64,000 nt of DNA. Source: JAXGRD01 sp040766105. GTDB taxonomy: Bacteria; Bacillota; Clostridia; Peptostreptococcales; Anaerovoracaceae. Made by a program: the position numbers and the translations under genes. The stretch spans positions 1 through 64,000 of the forward strand of contig JAXGRD010000003.1 of assembly GCA_040766105.1 (NCBI GenBank). Direction: 5' to 3'. Below, one piece after another: positions 22,989 to 31,686 of this stretch. The first letter of the stretch is position 1. Each line of letters begins with the position of its first letter. The notes below the pieces were generated by a model that saw only the letters and a list, made by a program, of their open reading frames with translations, was not told the origin of the DNA and did no database searches.

Positions 22989-24671
22989 CTATTCAACCAT
23001 TTTGAAATACCTTAAGGCATCCATGATGGCTTCTTCTTTTTCAGGTGTACACTGTGGAATAATTTGTTTCTCCTTTTTAGATTTGTTGTAATGTTCTCGT
23101 AATTCTATTCCACATTTCCTTTTTATCTGTGCAATATATAATGTTGGAACTTTTAATTGAAATTTATTCCAAACATATTCTTTGATTTGAGCATATGTTG
23201 CCTTGCTCTCCGCACTTGTCAAATCAAGCTCATCAAGCTTAATTTCAACATCTATATGTTTGTCGACATCAAGTTTGGACAATAGTGCTACCGTCTCCAC
23301 ATGTCCCGTCCATGGAAAGTTATCCACCGGCGTGGCTTCTACAAACGCATATCCCTGTTCTCCAAGAATCTTTACATCTCTGGCAAGGGTTCCCGGATCG
23401 CAGGACATGTAAACAATTCTGTCCGGTCCCGTTTCCACCACTGCATCAAGGAGCGCCGGGTGACAGCCTGCCCGTGGAGGGTCCAAAATGACTACGTCAG
23501 CGTTTTTGGCAACCTGCACCAAGTCCTTGTCGCCTTCTCCTTCCAAGAGCTTAGGGAGCACATTCTCTGCTTTTCCCGAAAGAAATCTGGCATTGACGAT
23601 ACCGTTAATGGTCGCATTGCGGTTGGCATCCAATATGGACTGCTTCTCTTCCTCGATTCCCAATACATAGCCCGCATTGGGCGCACAGTACAAACCGATG
23701 GTTCCGATACCGCAGTACAAGTCCAACACGTTCTCTTCGCCCGTGAGACTCGCATACCGGCGCACCAAATCGTAGAGGATCTCCGTCATCACCGGATTTA
23801 CCTGAAAGAAGCTTCGCGGCGAGATTTCCACTTCCAGCGCTCCTACCTTCTCCCGAATGCTCTTCTTCCCCGCAAGAAAGACCAGGTCCTTACCGTTATC
23901 TAAAACCACGCTCTCCAGCTCAAATTCCGTTTCAGAAATGGCATCGCTGAGCATGCCCACCATCTTCTCCCCATTGGGTATCCCCTTTCCGTTGATGCCG
24001 AGGACCACCATGACTTCTCCCGTTGCAAATCCCGTCTTTACCACCATGGTCTTCATGAGACCTTGCTTCCACTTTTCGTCCCAGGCGGTGATATTGTCTT
24101 CCTCCATAAACTGACGCAAAGCCTCCCCGGCCGCCATGGCAGCGGGGCTTTGAATTCTACAGTCCACGCAATGAAAGACCTTGTGGCTGGCGGAATCATA
24201 AAATCCCACTTCCACAGGGCCCAAGTTTTCAATAATGCCACCCTTTCGCATGATGTTTCCACCGGTGCTGACGGAAAGAGCCGCCTTGTTTCTATAGTAC
24301 AGGGGTTCCTCCATGGGAATGATTGGATTCACCTTGGGATTATTCAGTCCGCCTAAGCGAACTAGTTTGTCCTTTACCTGCTTTTCTTTAATTTTCAGTT
24401 GCTTCTCGTACTGGATTTCCCCATAGGGACAACCGCCGCAATCTTCTCCATGTACGCAAAAACACTCCTGCCTCCAGGGGGATTCCTCGTCCACAGATAT
24501 TAGTTCACCAAAGGCATAGTTTCTCTTCAACTTGGTAAGTCTGGCCGTAACCTTGTCTCCGGGTATGGGTCCGGAAACAAATACCGCCATTCCGTTGGTC
24601 TTCCCGATGGCCAAACCTTGATCGCTCATATCCATGATGTCCAACTGCACCAACTGGCCTTTTTCAAACAT
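22989..24671 (-). CDS. rlmD: 23S rRNA uracil-C5 methyltransferase with ICE-supplied C-terminus
   Basis: A 560-residue RumA/RlmD-type enzyme that methylates uridine in 23S rRNA using SAM. Features are an N-terminal TRAM domain (residues 1-60), an iron-sulfur cluster signature CVHGEDCGGCPYG with CVDC later, the SAM motif VLDLYCGIGTIGLYC, VVILDPPRAGC, and the catalytic cysteine in YMSCDPGTLARD. After GHVETVALLSKL, where this family normally stops, about 90 more residues follow (VDKHIDVEIKLDELDL to LRYFKMVE), encoded in AT-rich DNA. This tail is supplied by the ICE, so integration keeps the gene open but changes its end. AAGGGAG precedes the ATG. Confidence 0.95.
   Translation of the reverse strand: MFEKGQLVQLDIMDMSDQGLAIGKTNGMAVFVSGPIPGDKVTARLTKLKRNYAFGELISVDEESPWRQECFCVHGEDCGGCPYGEIQYEKQLKIKEKQVKDKLVRLGGLNNPKVNPIIPMEEPLYYRNKAALSVSTGGNIMRKGGIIENLGPVEVGFYDSASHKVFHCVDCRIQSPAAMAAGEALRQFMEEDNITAWDEKWKQGLMKTMVVKTGFATGEVMVVLGINGKGIPNGEKMVGMLSDAISETEFELESVVLDNGKDLVFLAGKKSIREKVGALEVEISPRSFFQVNPVMTEILYDLVRRYASLTGEENVLDLYCGIGTIGLYCAPNAGYVLGIEEEKQSILDANRNATINGIVNARFLSGKAENVLPKLLEGEGDKDLVQVAKNADVVILDPPRAGCHPALLDAVVETGPDRIVYMSCDPGTLARDVKILGEQGYAFVEATPVDNFPWTGHVETVALLSKLDVDKHIDVEIKLDELDLTSAESKATYAQIKEYVWNKFQLKVPTLYIAQIKRKCGIELREHYNKSKKEKQIIPQCTPEKEEAIMDALRYFKMVE
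23276..23300. other. Probable ICE attachment site (right) in rlmD 3' end
   Basis: The region coding GHVETVALLS marks where chromosome-like sequence changes to AT-rich ICE sequence. The 3' end of rlmD/rumA is a known hotspot for ICE integration in Gram-positive bacteria. The exact core cannot be fixed because the other end is outside the window. Confidence 0.55.
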
Positions 24672-24682
24672 ATTGTTCTCCC

Positions 24683-25102
24683 TTACGCTTCCATGGATGC
24701 CGCCACCATGGCGTGAAGTCCGGGGTTCAACTTCTTAAAGTTAATGGGCTTCATTTCAGGCGAAGTCACCGCATGCTTGGTGCTCCCCGTTGCACACACT
24801 TCTCCCGTTTCCTTCTTTACAATCTCGTAGGACATAACCACGGTGGATGCCTTCAGCAAGCTACACCATGTTCGAATGACGAGAAGATCATCATATCTTG
24901 CAGAAATCTTGTATTTACAGTTGGATTCCGCAACAGGTAGCCAAGTGTTTTCTTCTTCCATTCGTTTATATGGATATTCCAGCTGGCGAAGAAACTCCGT
25001 CCTGCCAATCTCGAACCAGCGAATATAGTTGGCATAGTACACCACTCCCATGGCGTCCGTATCCCCATAGATGACTCTTATTTCCGTTTCATTTACTACC
25101 AT
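24683..25102 (-). CDS. Acyl-CoA thioesterase, YbgC/4HBT family
   Basis: A 139-residue hot-dog-fold protein. RVIYGDTDAMGVVYYANYIRWFEIGR is the 4-hydroxybenzoyl-CoA thioesterase signature, with the catalytic Asp in DTDAMG. YDDLLVIRTWCSLL and STKHAV complete the fold. It would hydrolyse short acyl-CoA esters; the physiological substrate is not evident. The ATG directly abuts the stop of rsmE (TAAATG), and rlmD follows 11 bp downstream, giving a prmA-rsmE-ybgC-rlmD series. Confidence 0.9.
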   Translation of the reverse strand: MVVNETEIRVIYGDTDAMGVVYYANYIRWFEIGRTEFLRQLEYPYKRMEEENTWLPVAESNCKYKISARYDDLLVIRTWCSLLKASTVVMSYEIVKKETGEVCATGSTKHAVTSPEMKPINFKKLNPGLHAMVAASMEA

Positions 25103-25840
25103 TTACAACTCCAATTCATACATACACATTGCTAAGGCTGCGATTCCCGCCGTTTCCGTGCGAAGAATTGTCTTCCCCAGTGACACGCATTCTGTCTGGG
25201 CATTCTTCAAAATCTCAGTTTCTCTTTGGCTGAATCCGCCTTCCGGACCGATGATAATTGCCACATGCTCCGGGGTTCCGTCCTGATTTCGCAGGGCGTA
25301 CTTGATGGTCTTCTGCTCTTCGTTTTCATATGGGAAGATGACCAACTGGAATTTGTCCAACCTGCTGACCATGTCTTCAAAGTCAGTCTCTTTTCTGATT
25401 TCCGGGATGATGCCCCTGCCACATTGCTTTGCCGCTTCCTCTGCGATGGCACGTAGTCTCACCAACCGCTTCCAAAAGTTCCCCTTATCGTTGACGATGG
25501 TCCGATCCATGAAGACGGGAACGATGGTGGATACCCCCAGTTCCGTGGTCTTCTGTACGGTTAAATCCATCTTTCCCTGTTTGGGCACACCTTGAAAGAG
25601 GGTCACCTTGGTTCTCGGCTCCCTTGCAAACTTCTGCTTATCCAGGATCAGTGCTTCCACGGCATCATCATAGATGCCTGCAATTTCACCCCTGTATTCC
25701 CACTCATGGGAGTCGGAGATATCGATAATATCCCCCTTACCCAACCGAAGTACATTGCTGATGTGATGTACATCGTCCGGGTTCTCTATTCTAATATTCC
25801 TGTCGCCGATGTTTTCCGGCTCTACAAAAAATCTACTCAT
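25103..25840 (-). CDS. rsmE: 16S rRNA (uracil1498-N3)-methyltransferase
   Basis: A 245-residue SPOUT methyltransferase. It begins MSRFFVEPENI with DVHHISNVLRLGKGD, as in RsmE. The knot motifs are IIGPEGGFSQRETEIL and VSLGKTILRTETAGIAAL. The N-terminal PUA-like domain binds rRNA and the C-terminal knot binds SAM. It overlaps prmA by 8 bp, a common pairing in Firmicutes. Confidence 0.96.
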   Translation of the reverse strand: MSRFFVEPENIGDRNIRIENPDDVHHISNVLRLGKGDIIDISDSHEWEYRGEIAGIYDDAVEALILDKQKFAREPRTKVTLFQGVPKQGKMDLTVQKTTELGVSTIVPVFMDRTIVNDKGNFWKRLVRLRAIAEEAAKQCGRGIIPEIRKETDFEDMVSRLDKFQLVIFPYENEEQKTIKYALRNQDGTPEHVAIIIGPEGGFSQRETEILKNAQTECVSLGKTILRTETAGIAALAMCMYELEL

Positions 25841-26747
25841 ATCTCGCTGCTATGGCGCTCCATTCGCCTTGATTCATCACTTCAACGACCCGTAGCCCTT
25901 CCGCGCGGATCTTCTCCATGACCATATCACATTTTTCCGTCAGTATCCCGGAAGAGATGAAGATACCGCCCTTGTTGAGATGGTCCTTGATATACTCTGT
26001 CAGGGTCATGACGATTTCTGCCATCAGGTTGGCAACCACCATGTCCGCCACATAGTCGATGTCCTTGGTCAGATCTCCCAAGATGATTTTGATTTCCCCT
26101 TCCCTGCCGTTTTTCTTCACATTTTCTGATGCGATTTCTACGGCGGTAGGGTCAATGTCGATGCCCAACACCTCTCTGCTACCAAGCATGGCGGCTCCAA
26201 TGGCGAGGATTCCCGATCCCGTTCCCACGTCCAAAATATTCTTTCCGTAACAATCCGCATTTTCCATCAGTTGTGCGCACATGGATGTGGTGGCATGGTC
26301 TCCCGTTCCAAATGCCATTCCCGGATCCAGTTCCATGTAGTCCACCCCCGGGATGCCATCGTGTTCTTCCCAAGAAGGTACCACCAAGAGTCGTTCCGTC
26401 AAATGCAAAGATTGGAAGTGCTCCTTGTAGGAGTTCTTCCATTCTTCATCGTCGGCGATGCGACGAGATAGTTTCCAGCCCAATTCATCTCCGTCAAGAA
26501 GGATATCTCCTGCCAAAGCTTCTTGATCTTCCTCTAAATAAACGGTGATGGCGGAAGAATGTGTTTTCCCCTTTAACAAATCTTCGTCCACATAGTCCCA
26601 ATCGTAGGGGTGCTGCTTGTCCAAGATTTCATCTATGACGGCGGGGTCTTCCACAGAAAAAGAGGAAATTCCCTTGCCCGTCAGATATGTTCCCACAGCT
26701 TCCAGTTCTTCCGCATCTGCTTCAATCTTGATTTCGATGTACTTCAT
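25833..26747 (-). CDS. prmA: Ribosomal protein L11 methyltransferase
   Basis: A 304-residue class-I methyltransferase that trimethylates ribosomal protein L11. An N-terminal substrate-binding domain starts MKYIEIKIEADAEELEAV. The SAM motif is LDVGTGSGILAIGAAMLG, followed by GIDIDPTAVEIASENV and VVANLMAEI, the family's NL-type motif. GMAFGTGDHATT is the conserved segment before motif I. It is first in the prmA-rsmE-ybgC-rlmD series, with GGAGG before the ATG and an extended -10 promoter just upstream. Confidence 0.96.
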   Translation of the reverse strand: MKYIEIKIEADAEELEAVGTYLTGKGISSFSVEDPAVIDEILDKQHPYDWDYVDEDLLKGKTHSSAITVYLEEDQEALAGDILLDGDELGWKLSRRIADDEEWKNSYKEHFQSLHLTERLLVVPSWEEHDGIPGVDYMELDPGMAFGTGDHATTSMCAQLMENADCYGKNILDVGTGSGILAIGAAMLGSREVLGIDIDPTAVEIASENVKKNGREGEIKIILGDLTKDIDYVADMVVANLMAEIVMTLTEYIKDHLNKGGIFISSGILTEKCDMVMEKIRAEGLRVVEVMNQGEWSAIAARYE

Positions 26748-26764
26748 GGTTTTCCTCCAAGGCT

Positions 26765-26773
26765 ATTATACCA
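26765..26773 (-). promoter_or_regulatory. Extended -10 promoter for prmA
   Basis: On the minus strand TGGTATAAT fits the TGnTATAAT extended -10; no good -35 is present. It lies about 18 bp upstream of the prmA start codon. The adjacent stretch 26775-26970 shows only AT-rich DNA with a GACTAAA/TTTAGTC inverted repeat. Confidence 0.5.
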
Positions 26774-26970
26774 TAAAAATAAGGGAATTGAGTCACGGGA
26801 AGATAATACATGGCCGATGACTAAATGAAAACATCCTTTTTTAGTCATAAAACTGGCCTGCCGATATTTGACTAAATATTTTTTGTGATAAATGAAGAAA
26901 TCGATGTTTTTTTGCCGATTTTTTAGCTAATGGTGCGTAATTCAGTGCTCTTACCTAAATCCCACAGATG

Positions 26971-26997
26971 TAAAAGACGCCACGGCTGTGGCGTCTT
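26971..26997 (-). terminator. Terminator of the acd-etfB-etfA operon
   Basis: A perfect stem AAGACGCCAC/GTGGCGTCTT with a 4-nt loop, followed by TTTTA on the minus strand, 22 bp after the etfA stop. Confidence 0.8.
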
Positions 26998-27018
26998 CCC
27001 AATTATCATATAGATGTT

Positions 27019-28299
27019 TTATTTTGTGGAAGCGTCGTACATCTCTTCTGCCTTGTCCCAGTCCTCGATGATTTCGGGGATGATCTTGTACAGATCGCCT
27101 ACGATACCGTAGTCGGCAACTTCGAAGATGGGTGCATCGGGATCCTTGTTGATCGCAACGATGATGTCCGATGTCTGCATTCCTGCCAAGTGCTGGATTG
27201 CGCCGGAGATTCCGCAAGCGAAGTAAATGGTGGGCTTAACGGTGGTACCGGTCTGTCCAACCTGGTGGGAGTGATCGATCCAACCAGCGTCAACGGCTGC
27301 ACGGGAAGATCCCACAACGCCGCCAACCTTGTCGGCAAACTTCTTGATCAGTTCGAAGCCGGAAGCATCGCCTAGGCCTCTTCCGCCGGAGCAGATGATT
27401 TCCGCATCTGTCAAGGAAACCAATTCCTTCGCGGACTTCACAACATCCAAAACCTTAATGTGGATATCGGACTCAGCGATTGTAGGCTTGTATTCTACCA
27501 ATTCGCCCTTTGCGCCCTCTACCTTTTCTCTCTTCTGCATTACGCCGGGTCGTACGGTAGACATCTGGGGTCTGGTACGGGGGCATACGATGGTAGCCAT
27601 CAGGTTACCGCCGAAGGCAGGTCGAGTCTGCTTGATTCCTGTGCTGGTATCATTGGGATCCAAGGTAGATGTATCCAATGTGGTATTCTTATTTGCATAG
27701 TCGATGTAGCTGGATACTCTTACGTCCAGTCTTGTACAGTCAGCTGTCAGGCCGGTGTTCATTCTGGCAGCAACTCTGGGAGCCAAGTCTCTTCCGATGT
27801 GTGTAGCACCGTAGAGAACGATTTCAGGCTTCATTTCTCTCAGAGCGTCTGTGAGAACCTTGGTGTATCCGTCTGTGGTGTACTGCTTGAGAAGAGGATC
27901 CTGGATGAGGATAACCTTCTCTGCGCCGTATGCGTAGCATTCTTCTGCAAGATGATCAATACCATCTCCGATAATAACTGCGCAAACCTTAGTTTCATCG
28001 CTGATTTCCTTAGCCAGTCTGTAACCTTCGCCGATGAGTTCCAAAGCAACGTTCATCAATTTGCCGTTTCTCTGCTCAGCAAATACCCAAACGTCCTTGT
28101 ATGCGGAAAGATCCACTGCTTCTTCATCGCCGGTGCTCTCGATTGCATCGAAGGGGCACGCAGGAATACACTGGTTACATGCGGTACACTTGTCGTTGAT
28201 TTCGGCAAGTTTCCCATTCATGTCAATTGCTTCGAAGGGGCAAGCCTTGATACAAAGCTTACAACCTTTACATTTATCTTTTATTACTACTATAGCCAT
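27019..28299 (-). CDS. etfA: Electron transfer flavoprotein alpha subunit with N-terminal 2[4Fe-4S] ferredoxin domain
   Basis: A 426-residue protein. Residues 1-60 carry two cluster motifs, CKGCKLCIKACPFEAI and CTACNQCIPACPFDAI. The remainder is a normal EtfA, with VLYGATHIGRDLAPRVAARM and the FAD-binding C-terminal part (CSGGRGLGD, GSSRAAVDAGWIDHSHQVGQTG, GISGAIQHLAGM). EtfA usually lacks the ferredoxin part. Fusions of this kind occur in bifurcating complexes such as caffeyl-CoA reductase CarE of Acetobacterium. The gene order acd-etfB-etfA agrees. It probably passes electrons to ferredoxin while the dehydrogenase reduces an enoyl-CoA with NADH. Confidence 0.95.
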   Translation of the reverse strand: MAIVVIKDKCKGCKLCIKACPFEAIDMNGKLAEINDKCTACNQCIPACPFDAIESTGDEEAVDLSAYKDVWVFAEQRNGKLMNVALELIGEGYRLAKEISDETKVCAVIIGDGIDHLAEECYAYGAEKVILIQDPLLKQYTTDGYTKVLTDALREMKPEIVLYGATHIGRDLAPRVAARMNTGLTADCTRLDVRVSSYIDYANKNTTLDTSTLDPNDTSTGIKQTRPAFGGNLMATIVCPRTRPQMSTVRPGVMQKREKVEGAKGELVEYKPTIAESDIHIKVLDVVKSAKELVSLTDAEIICSGGRGLGDASGFELIKKFADKVGGVVGSSRAAVDAGWIDHSHQVGQTGTTVKPTIYFACGISGAIQHLAGMQTSDIIVAINKDPDAPIFEVADYGIVGDLYKIIPEIIEDWDKAEEMYDASTK

Positions 28300-28316
28300 T
28301 TTGTACTCCTCCTCCT

Positions 28317-29117
28317 TTAGATTACGTGCTTTCCTTTAAGGTTGATCAACAGCTTATCTGCAACTTCCTTAGCGGTGTCGCCTTCCAATATAACGCCCTT
28401 GCCCTTTGGAACAGGAGTGAATGAACGGAATACGTTTGTGGGAGATGCATCCAATCCTACGGTTTCCAAGTCTACAGCAATGTCAGCTGCGCTCCAAACG
28501 TGGATTGGTTTTTCTTTTGCACTGAAAATCCCCTTGATGCTCATGTATCTGGGAGTGTTCAACTCCTTAATCGCGGTCAGCATGCAGGGTGTCTTGATTT
28601 CAATTACTTCGTGTCCGTCTTCCATTGCTCTTTCAACAGTGATGGTCTTCATGTCGTCAGCAATTTTGAAGTCACGAACGTAGGTTACCTGGGGAAGATT
28701 CATCTTCTCGGCAATCTGAGGTCCTACCTGAGCGGTATCTCCGTCGATGGCCTGTCTGCCGGCAAAGATCAAGTCGAAATCGCCAATCTTATGGATGCCT
28801 GCGGAAAGTGCGTTGGATGTTGCCCATGTGTCGGATCCGCCAACAGCTCTGTCGGAGATCAGTACAGCTTCATCTGCTCCCATTGCCAGACATTCCAGAA
28901 GCATATCCTGTGCCTGTGGAGGTCCCATGGAAACGACGGTTACGTGAACATCGTCAAACTCGTCCTTGATTTTCAGAGCTTCTTCCAAAGCGTTGGCATC
29001 GTCGTTGTTGAGGATGCTGGGAACGCCTTCTCTGATCAGGGTTCCGGTTTTCGGATTTATTTTAATGACGTTAGTGTCAGGAACTTGCTTTGCGCAAACG
29101 ATAATCTTAAATGCCAT
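28317..29117 (-). CDS. etfB: Electron transfer flavoprotein beta subunit
   Basis: A 266-residue EtfB: IIVCAKQVPDTNVIKINPKTG at the N-terminus, GPPQAQDMLLECLAMGADEAVLI in the middle, and the family signature VERAMEDGHEVIEIKTPCMLTAIKELNTPRYMS in part. The length is typical of bifurcating clostridial EtfB. The start is the ATG at 29117 after GGAGGAGG; a longer reading is out of the ribosome-binding context. It lies 17 bp after acd and 17 bp before etfA, within one operon. Confidence 0.96.
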   Translation of the reverse strand: MAFKIIVCAKQVPDTNVIKINPKTGTLIREGVPSILNNDDANALEEALKIKDEFDDVHVTVVSMGPPQAQDMLLECLAMGADEAVLISDRAVGGSDTWATSNALSAGIHKIGDFDLIFAGRQAIDGDTAQVGPQIAEKMNLPQVTYVRDFKIADDMKTITVERAMEDGHEVIEIKTPCMLTAIKELNTPRYMSIKGIFSAKEKPIHVWSAADIAVDLETVGLDASPTNVFRSFTPVPKGKGVILEGDTAKEVADKLLINLKGKHVI

Positions 29118-29133
29118 TTTCGTTTCCTCCTCC

Positions 29134-30279
29134 TTATTTCTTGAATATGTCAGCTGCAATAACCATCTTTTGAACTTCAGAGGTACCTTCGTAGATCTCT
29201 GTGATCTTCGCGTCTCTCATCATTCTTTCAACCGGATAATCCTTGGTGTATCCATATCCGCCGTGAAGCTGAACTGCCTTTGTGGTTACATACATTGCGG
29301 TCTCTGCAGCATACAACTTAGCCATAGCAGCCATGGGGCCGTAAGCCATTCCCTTATCCTTGTAGTATGCAGCCTTGTAGATCAGAAGTCTGGAAGCTTC
29401 GATTCTTGTTGCCATGTCAGCCATCTCAAACTGTAGTGCCTGCATCTTGGAAAGAGACATACCGAACTGCTTTCTTGCCTGCATGTAGTCCTTTGTCACG
29501 TCAAATGCACCCTGTGCAATACCCAGTGCCTGGGAAGCGATTCCGATACGGCCGCCGTCCAATGTGGACATGGCCACCTTGAAGCCATCTCCAATGTTTC
29601 CAAGGAGTCTGTCCTTAGGAATCTTTACGTTCTGGAAAACCAGCTCTGTTGTTGAGGATCCGCAGATACCCATCTTGTCCTCGGTCTTACCGATGGTGAA
29701 TCCTTCATCGCCCTTTTCCATGATGAAAGCACTGATGCCGCCTCTGGTTCCCTTTGACTTATCGGTCATTGCCATTACAACAAATACGTCAGCGTAGCCA
29801 CCGTTGGTGATGAACACCTTTGCGCCGTTGATCAGCCAGTGGTCACCCTTGTCTTCCGCTCTTGTCTGCTGTCCTGCAGCGTCTGTACCTGCGTTAGGTT
29901 CTGTCAGACCAAAAGCGCCCAACTTCTTGCCCTGGCAAAGATCGGGTATATACTTTTGCTTTTGTTCTTCATTTCCCCAGTAGAAAATTGGCCAGATGCA
30001 CAGAGAGGTATGAGCTGAGCAGATAACGCCCGTAGATGCACATACTCTGGAGAGTTCTTCTACAGTGATGGCGTAAGAGATGTGATCTCCGCCCATTCCG
30101 CCATACTCTGTAGGGAAGGGTACTCCAAGCATTCCGTATTTTCCCATCAATTCTACATTCTCAACAGGGAATCGGTGCTCGGCGTCGATGTCGGCTGCAA
30201 TGGGTTCTACCTCATTGGTCGCAAACTCTCTCACCATCTTCCTTACAAACTCTTGTTCCTTTGTCAGTTGAAAGTTCAT
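29134..30279 (-). CDS. Acyl-CoA dehydrogenase (butyryl-CoA/enoyl-CoA reductase type)
   Basis: A 381-residue flavoenzyme. The N-terminal helical domain is followed by LGAFGLTEPNAGTDAAGQQT and WLINGAKVFITNGGYADV (FAD-binding beta domain). The C-terminal domain has QLHGGYGYTKDYPVERMMRDAKI, and the catalytic base Glu364 is in IYEGTSEVQ. With EtfB and the ferredoxin-fused EtfA it likely forms an electron-bifurcating enoyl-CoA reductase. No crotonase, HBD or thiolase genes adjoin, so the acyl substrate (butyryl-, caffeyl-like or other) is not settled. A Rex-like operator lies upstream. Confidence 0.95.
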   Translation of the reverse strand: MNFQLTKEQEFVRKMVREFATNEVEPIAADIDAEHRFPVENVELMGKYGMLGVPFPTEYGGMGGDHISYAITVEELSRVCASTGVICSAHTSLCIWPIFYWGNEEQKQKYIPDLCQGKKLGAFGLTEPNAGTDAAGQQTRAEDKGDHWLINGAKVFITNGGYADVFVVMAMTDKSKGTRGGISAFIMEKGDEGFTIGKTEDKMGICGSSTTELVFQNVKIPKDRLLGNIGDGFKVAMSTLDGGRIGIASQALGIAQGAFDVTKDYMQARKQFGMSLSKMQALQFEMADMATRIEASRLLIYKAAYYKDKGMAYGPMAAMAKLYAAETAMYVTTKAVQLHGGYGYTKDYPVERMMRDAKITEIYEGTSEVQKMVIAADIFKK

Positions 30280-30351
30280 GTAAATGCCTCCTTAAATAAA
30301 TTAATAACGGTTTTCTATTTCATATTAGAAATTGACTGGTGTATAAAAGAT

Positions 30352-30373
30352 TGTTGTTATTTTAATAACAACA
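30352..30373. promoter_or_regulatory. Rex-like operator upstream of acd-etfBA
   Basis: A perfect palindrome with 10-bp arms (TGTTGTTATT and AATAACAACA, centre TT). The inner 18 bp read TTGTTAT-TTTA-ATAACAA, matching the Rex consensus TTGTTAA-N4-TTAACAA at 12 of 14 defined positions. It lies about 72 bp upstream of the start codon. Rex represses fermentative operons, including bcd/etf, at low NADH/NAD+. Confidence 0.6.
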
Positions 30374-30493
30374 TACAATATTAGTAAACCATTTATTGGC
30401 CTATTTTGCAAGGCTATTTTGTGTTTTTTATGTAAATAAATTTCCCCTTCTTTCACTGAAATTTCAGACATTTCAGCCCTTTATCACGGTGTA

Positions 30494-31678
30494 TTATTTC
30501 GGGAAAATATCCATGCTTTCCATAGATGCAACGGCAGCCTCTATGAGGGCTTCTCCGTCCAGTCTGCTCTCCGATTTTAGGATGTGTTCCAGCTTAGGTC
30601 GTGTAACCGGATGCTTGGGAAGAAACACGGTGCAACAGTCTTCATAGGGCTGTATGGAAGTTTCAAAGGTATCGATATCCTTGGCAATCTCCATGATATC
30701 CACCTTGTCCAATGCAATCAGCGGTCGCATGACGGGCATGGACACAGCTGCGTCCGTCACCACCAATGCATCGGAAGTTTGGCTTGCCACCTGACCCAAG
30801 CTTTCCCCGGTGATAAGCATTTGACATCCCTTTTCCTGTGCCACCTTCTCGGCTATCTTCATCATAAATCGGCGTACCAAGATGGTCATCTCTTCTTCGG
30901 GGCAATGTTTGACGATTTCTTCCTGTATGGGAAGAAGATTAATGGTATGCATGACAAAGCGACTGCAGTATACGGCCAACTGGGATGCCAAATCTTCTAC
31001 CTTGGCTTGGGCGCGCTCGCTGGTGTAGGGATAGGAATGAAAATGCAGGGCTTCTATGCTCATGCCCCTCTTGGCCATCATCCATGCCGCTACCGGGCTG
31101 TCAATGCCACCAGAGAGAAGAACAAGTCCCTTTCCGTTGCTTCCCAAAGGTAAGCCGCCAAAGCCCGGAATCTTCTGCTGATACAAATAGGTGACACCTT
31201 CCCGAACATCCACAAAGAGATAAGCATCCGGTTCGTGTACATCCACCTTTAACACCTTACAGTACTTCAAGACCGCACCGCCCACCTGCTTGGCAATATC
31301 GGGAGACTTTACGGGAAAACTCTTATCCGCCCGCTTAGCATCCACCTTGAATGTCTTAATTCCCTTTTCTTCTATGAGACGGTCCATGTAGATCCCGGCA
31401 GCCTCTCCAATGGCATCCATATTGGATTCCACTTCCACAGCCGGGCTGATGGAGGCAATACCGAAGACCTTTCCGATTTCCTTGATAATAGCATCCGGAT
31501 CCAATGACTTATCCGCATACACAAAGATAAGGCCGCCGTTTCGCTTTACTTGAGTTCCGCCAAACTTTCGCAGCAACCTTTTGATGCGCTCCACAAGCAT
31601 CTTCTCAAAGTATGGTTTGTTCTGTCCTTTGAGAGCAACTTCCCCACATCGGACGATGAAAATATGTCTTTCGTTCAC
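30494..31678 (-). CDS. thiI: tRNA 4-thiouridine synthase ThiI (no rhodanese domain)
   Basis: A 394-residue protein with an N-terminal ferredoxin-like/THUMP region (HIFIVRCGEVALKGQNKPYF) and the PP-loop GLVLLSGGIDSPVAAWMMAKRG (about residue 185), then GCQMLITGESLGQVASQT. It activates U8 of tRNA and transfers sulfur for s4U, and may serve thiamine synthesis. The C-terminal rhodanese domain of E. coli ThiI is absent, as in many Firmicutes, where sulfur comes from a dedicated NifS-type desulfurase. That partner is encoded 8 bp upstream. Confidence 0.96.
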   Translation of the reverse strand: MNERHIFIVRCGEVALKGQNKPYFEKMLVERIKRLLRKFGGTQVKRNGGLIFVYADKSLDPDAIIKEIGKVFGIASISPAVEVESNMDAIGEAAGIYMDRLIEEKGIKTFKVDAKRADKSFPVKSPDIAKQVGGAVLKYCKVLKVDVHEPDAYLFVDVREGVTYLYQQKIPGFGGLPLGSNGKGLVLLSGGIDSPVAAWMMAKRGMSIEALHFHSYPYTSERAQAKVEDLASQLAVYCSRFVMHTINLLPIQEEIVKHCPEEEMTILVRRFMMKIAEKVAQEKGCQMLITGESLGQVASQTSDALVVTDAAVSMPVMRPLIALDKVDIMEIAKDIDTFETSIQPYEDCCTVFLPKHPVTRPKLEHILKSESRLDGEALIEAAVASMESMDIFPK

Positions 31679-31686
31679 GATTCCTC

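Larger units (their letters stand above)
1..23280 (-). mobile_element. Tn1549/CTn-like integrative conjugative element (right part, integrated in rlmD)
   Basis: The order CD1845-like, RepA, DnaC-like ATPase, PcfB, VirD4, SSB, Maff2, TrbL-like matches the conjugation and replication block of Tn1549-type elements, all transcribed leftward. The DNA is visibly more AT-rich than the chromosome that starts near 23280, except where the GC-richer IME is nested. The right boundary lies inside the 3' end of rlmD. The left boundary, integrase and relaxase of the ICE are outside the window. The element is probably not self-transmissible as it stands, because its coupling-protein gene is broken twice. The right end position is an estimate from the composition and homology change. 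Confidence 0.85.

Noticed and set aside
27460..28320. 286-codon plus-strand frame
   Set aside because: Antisense to etfA; composition reflects the opposite strand of a conserved gene.
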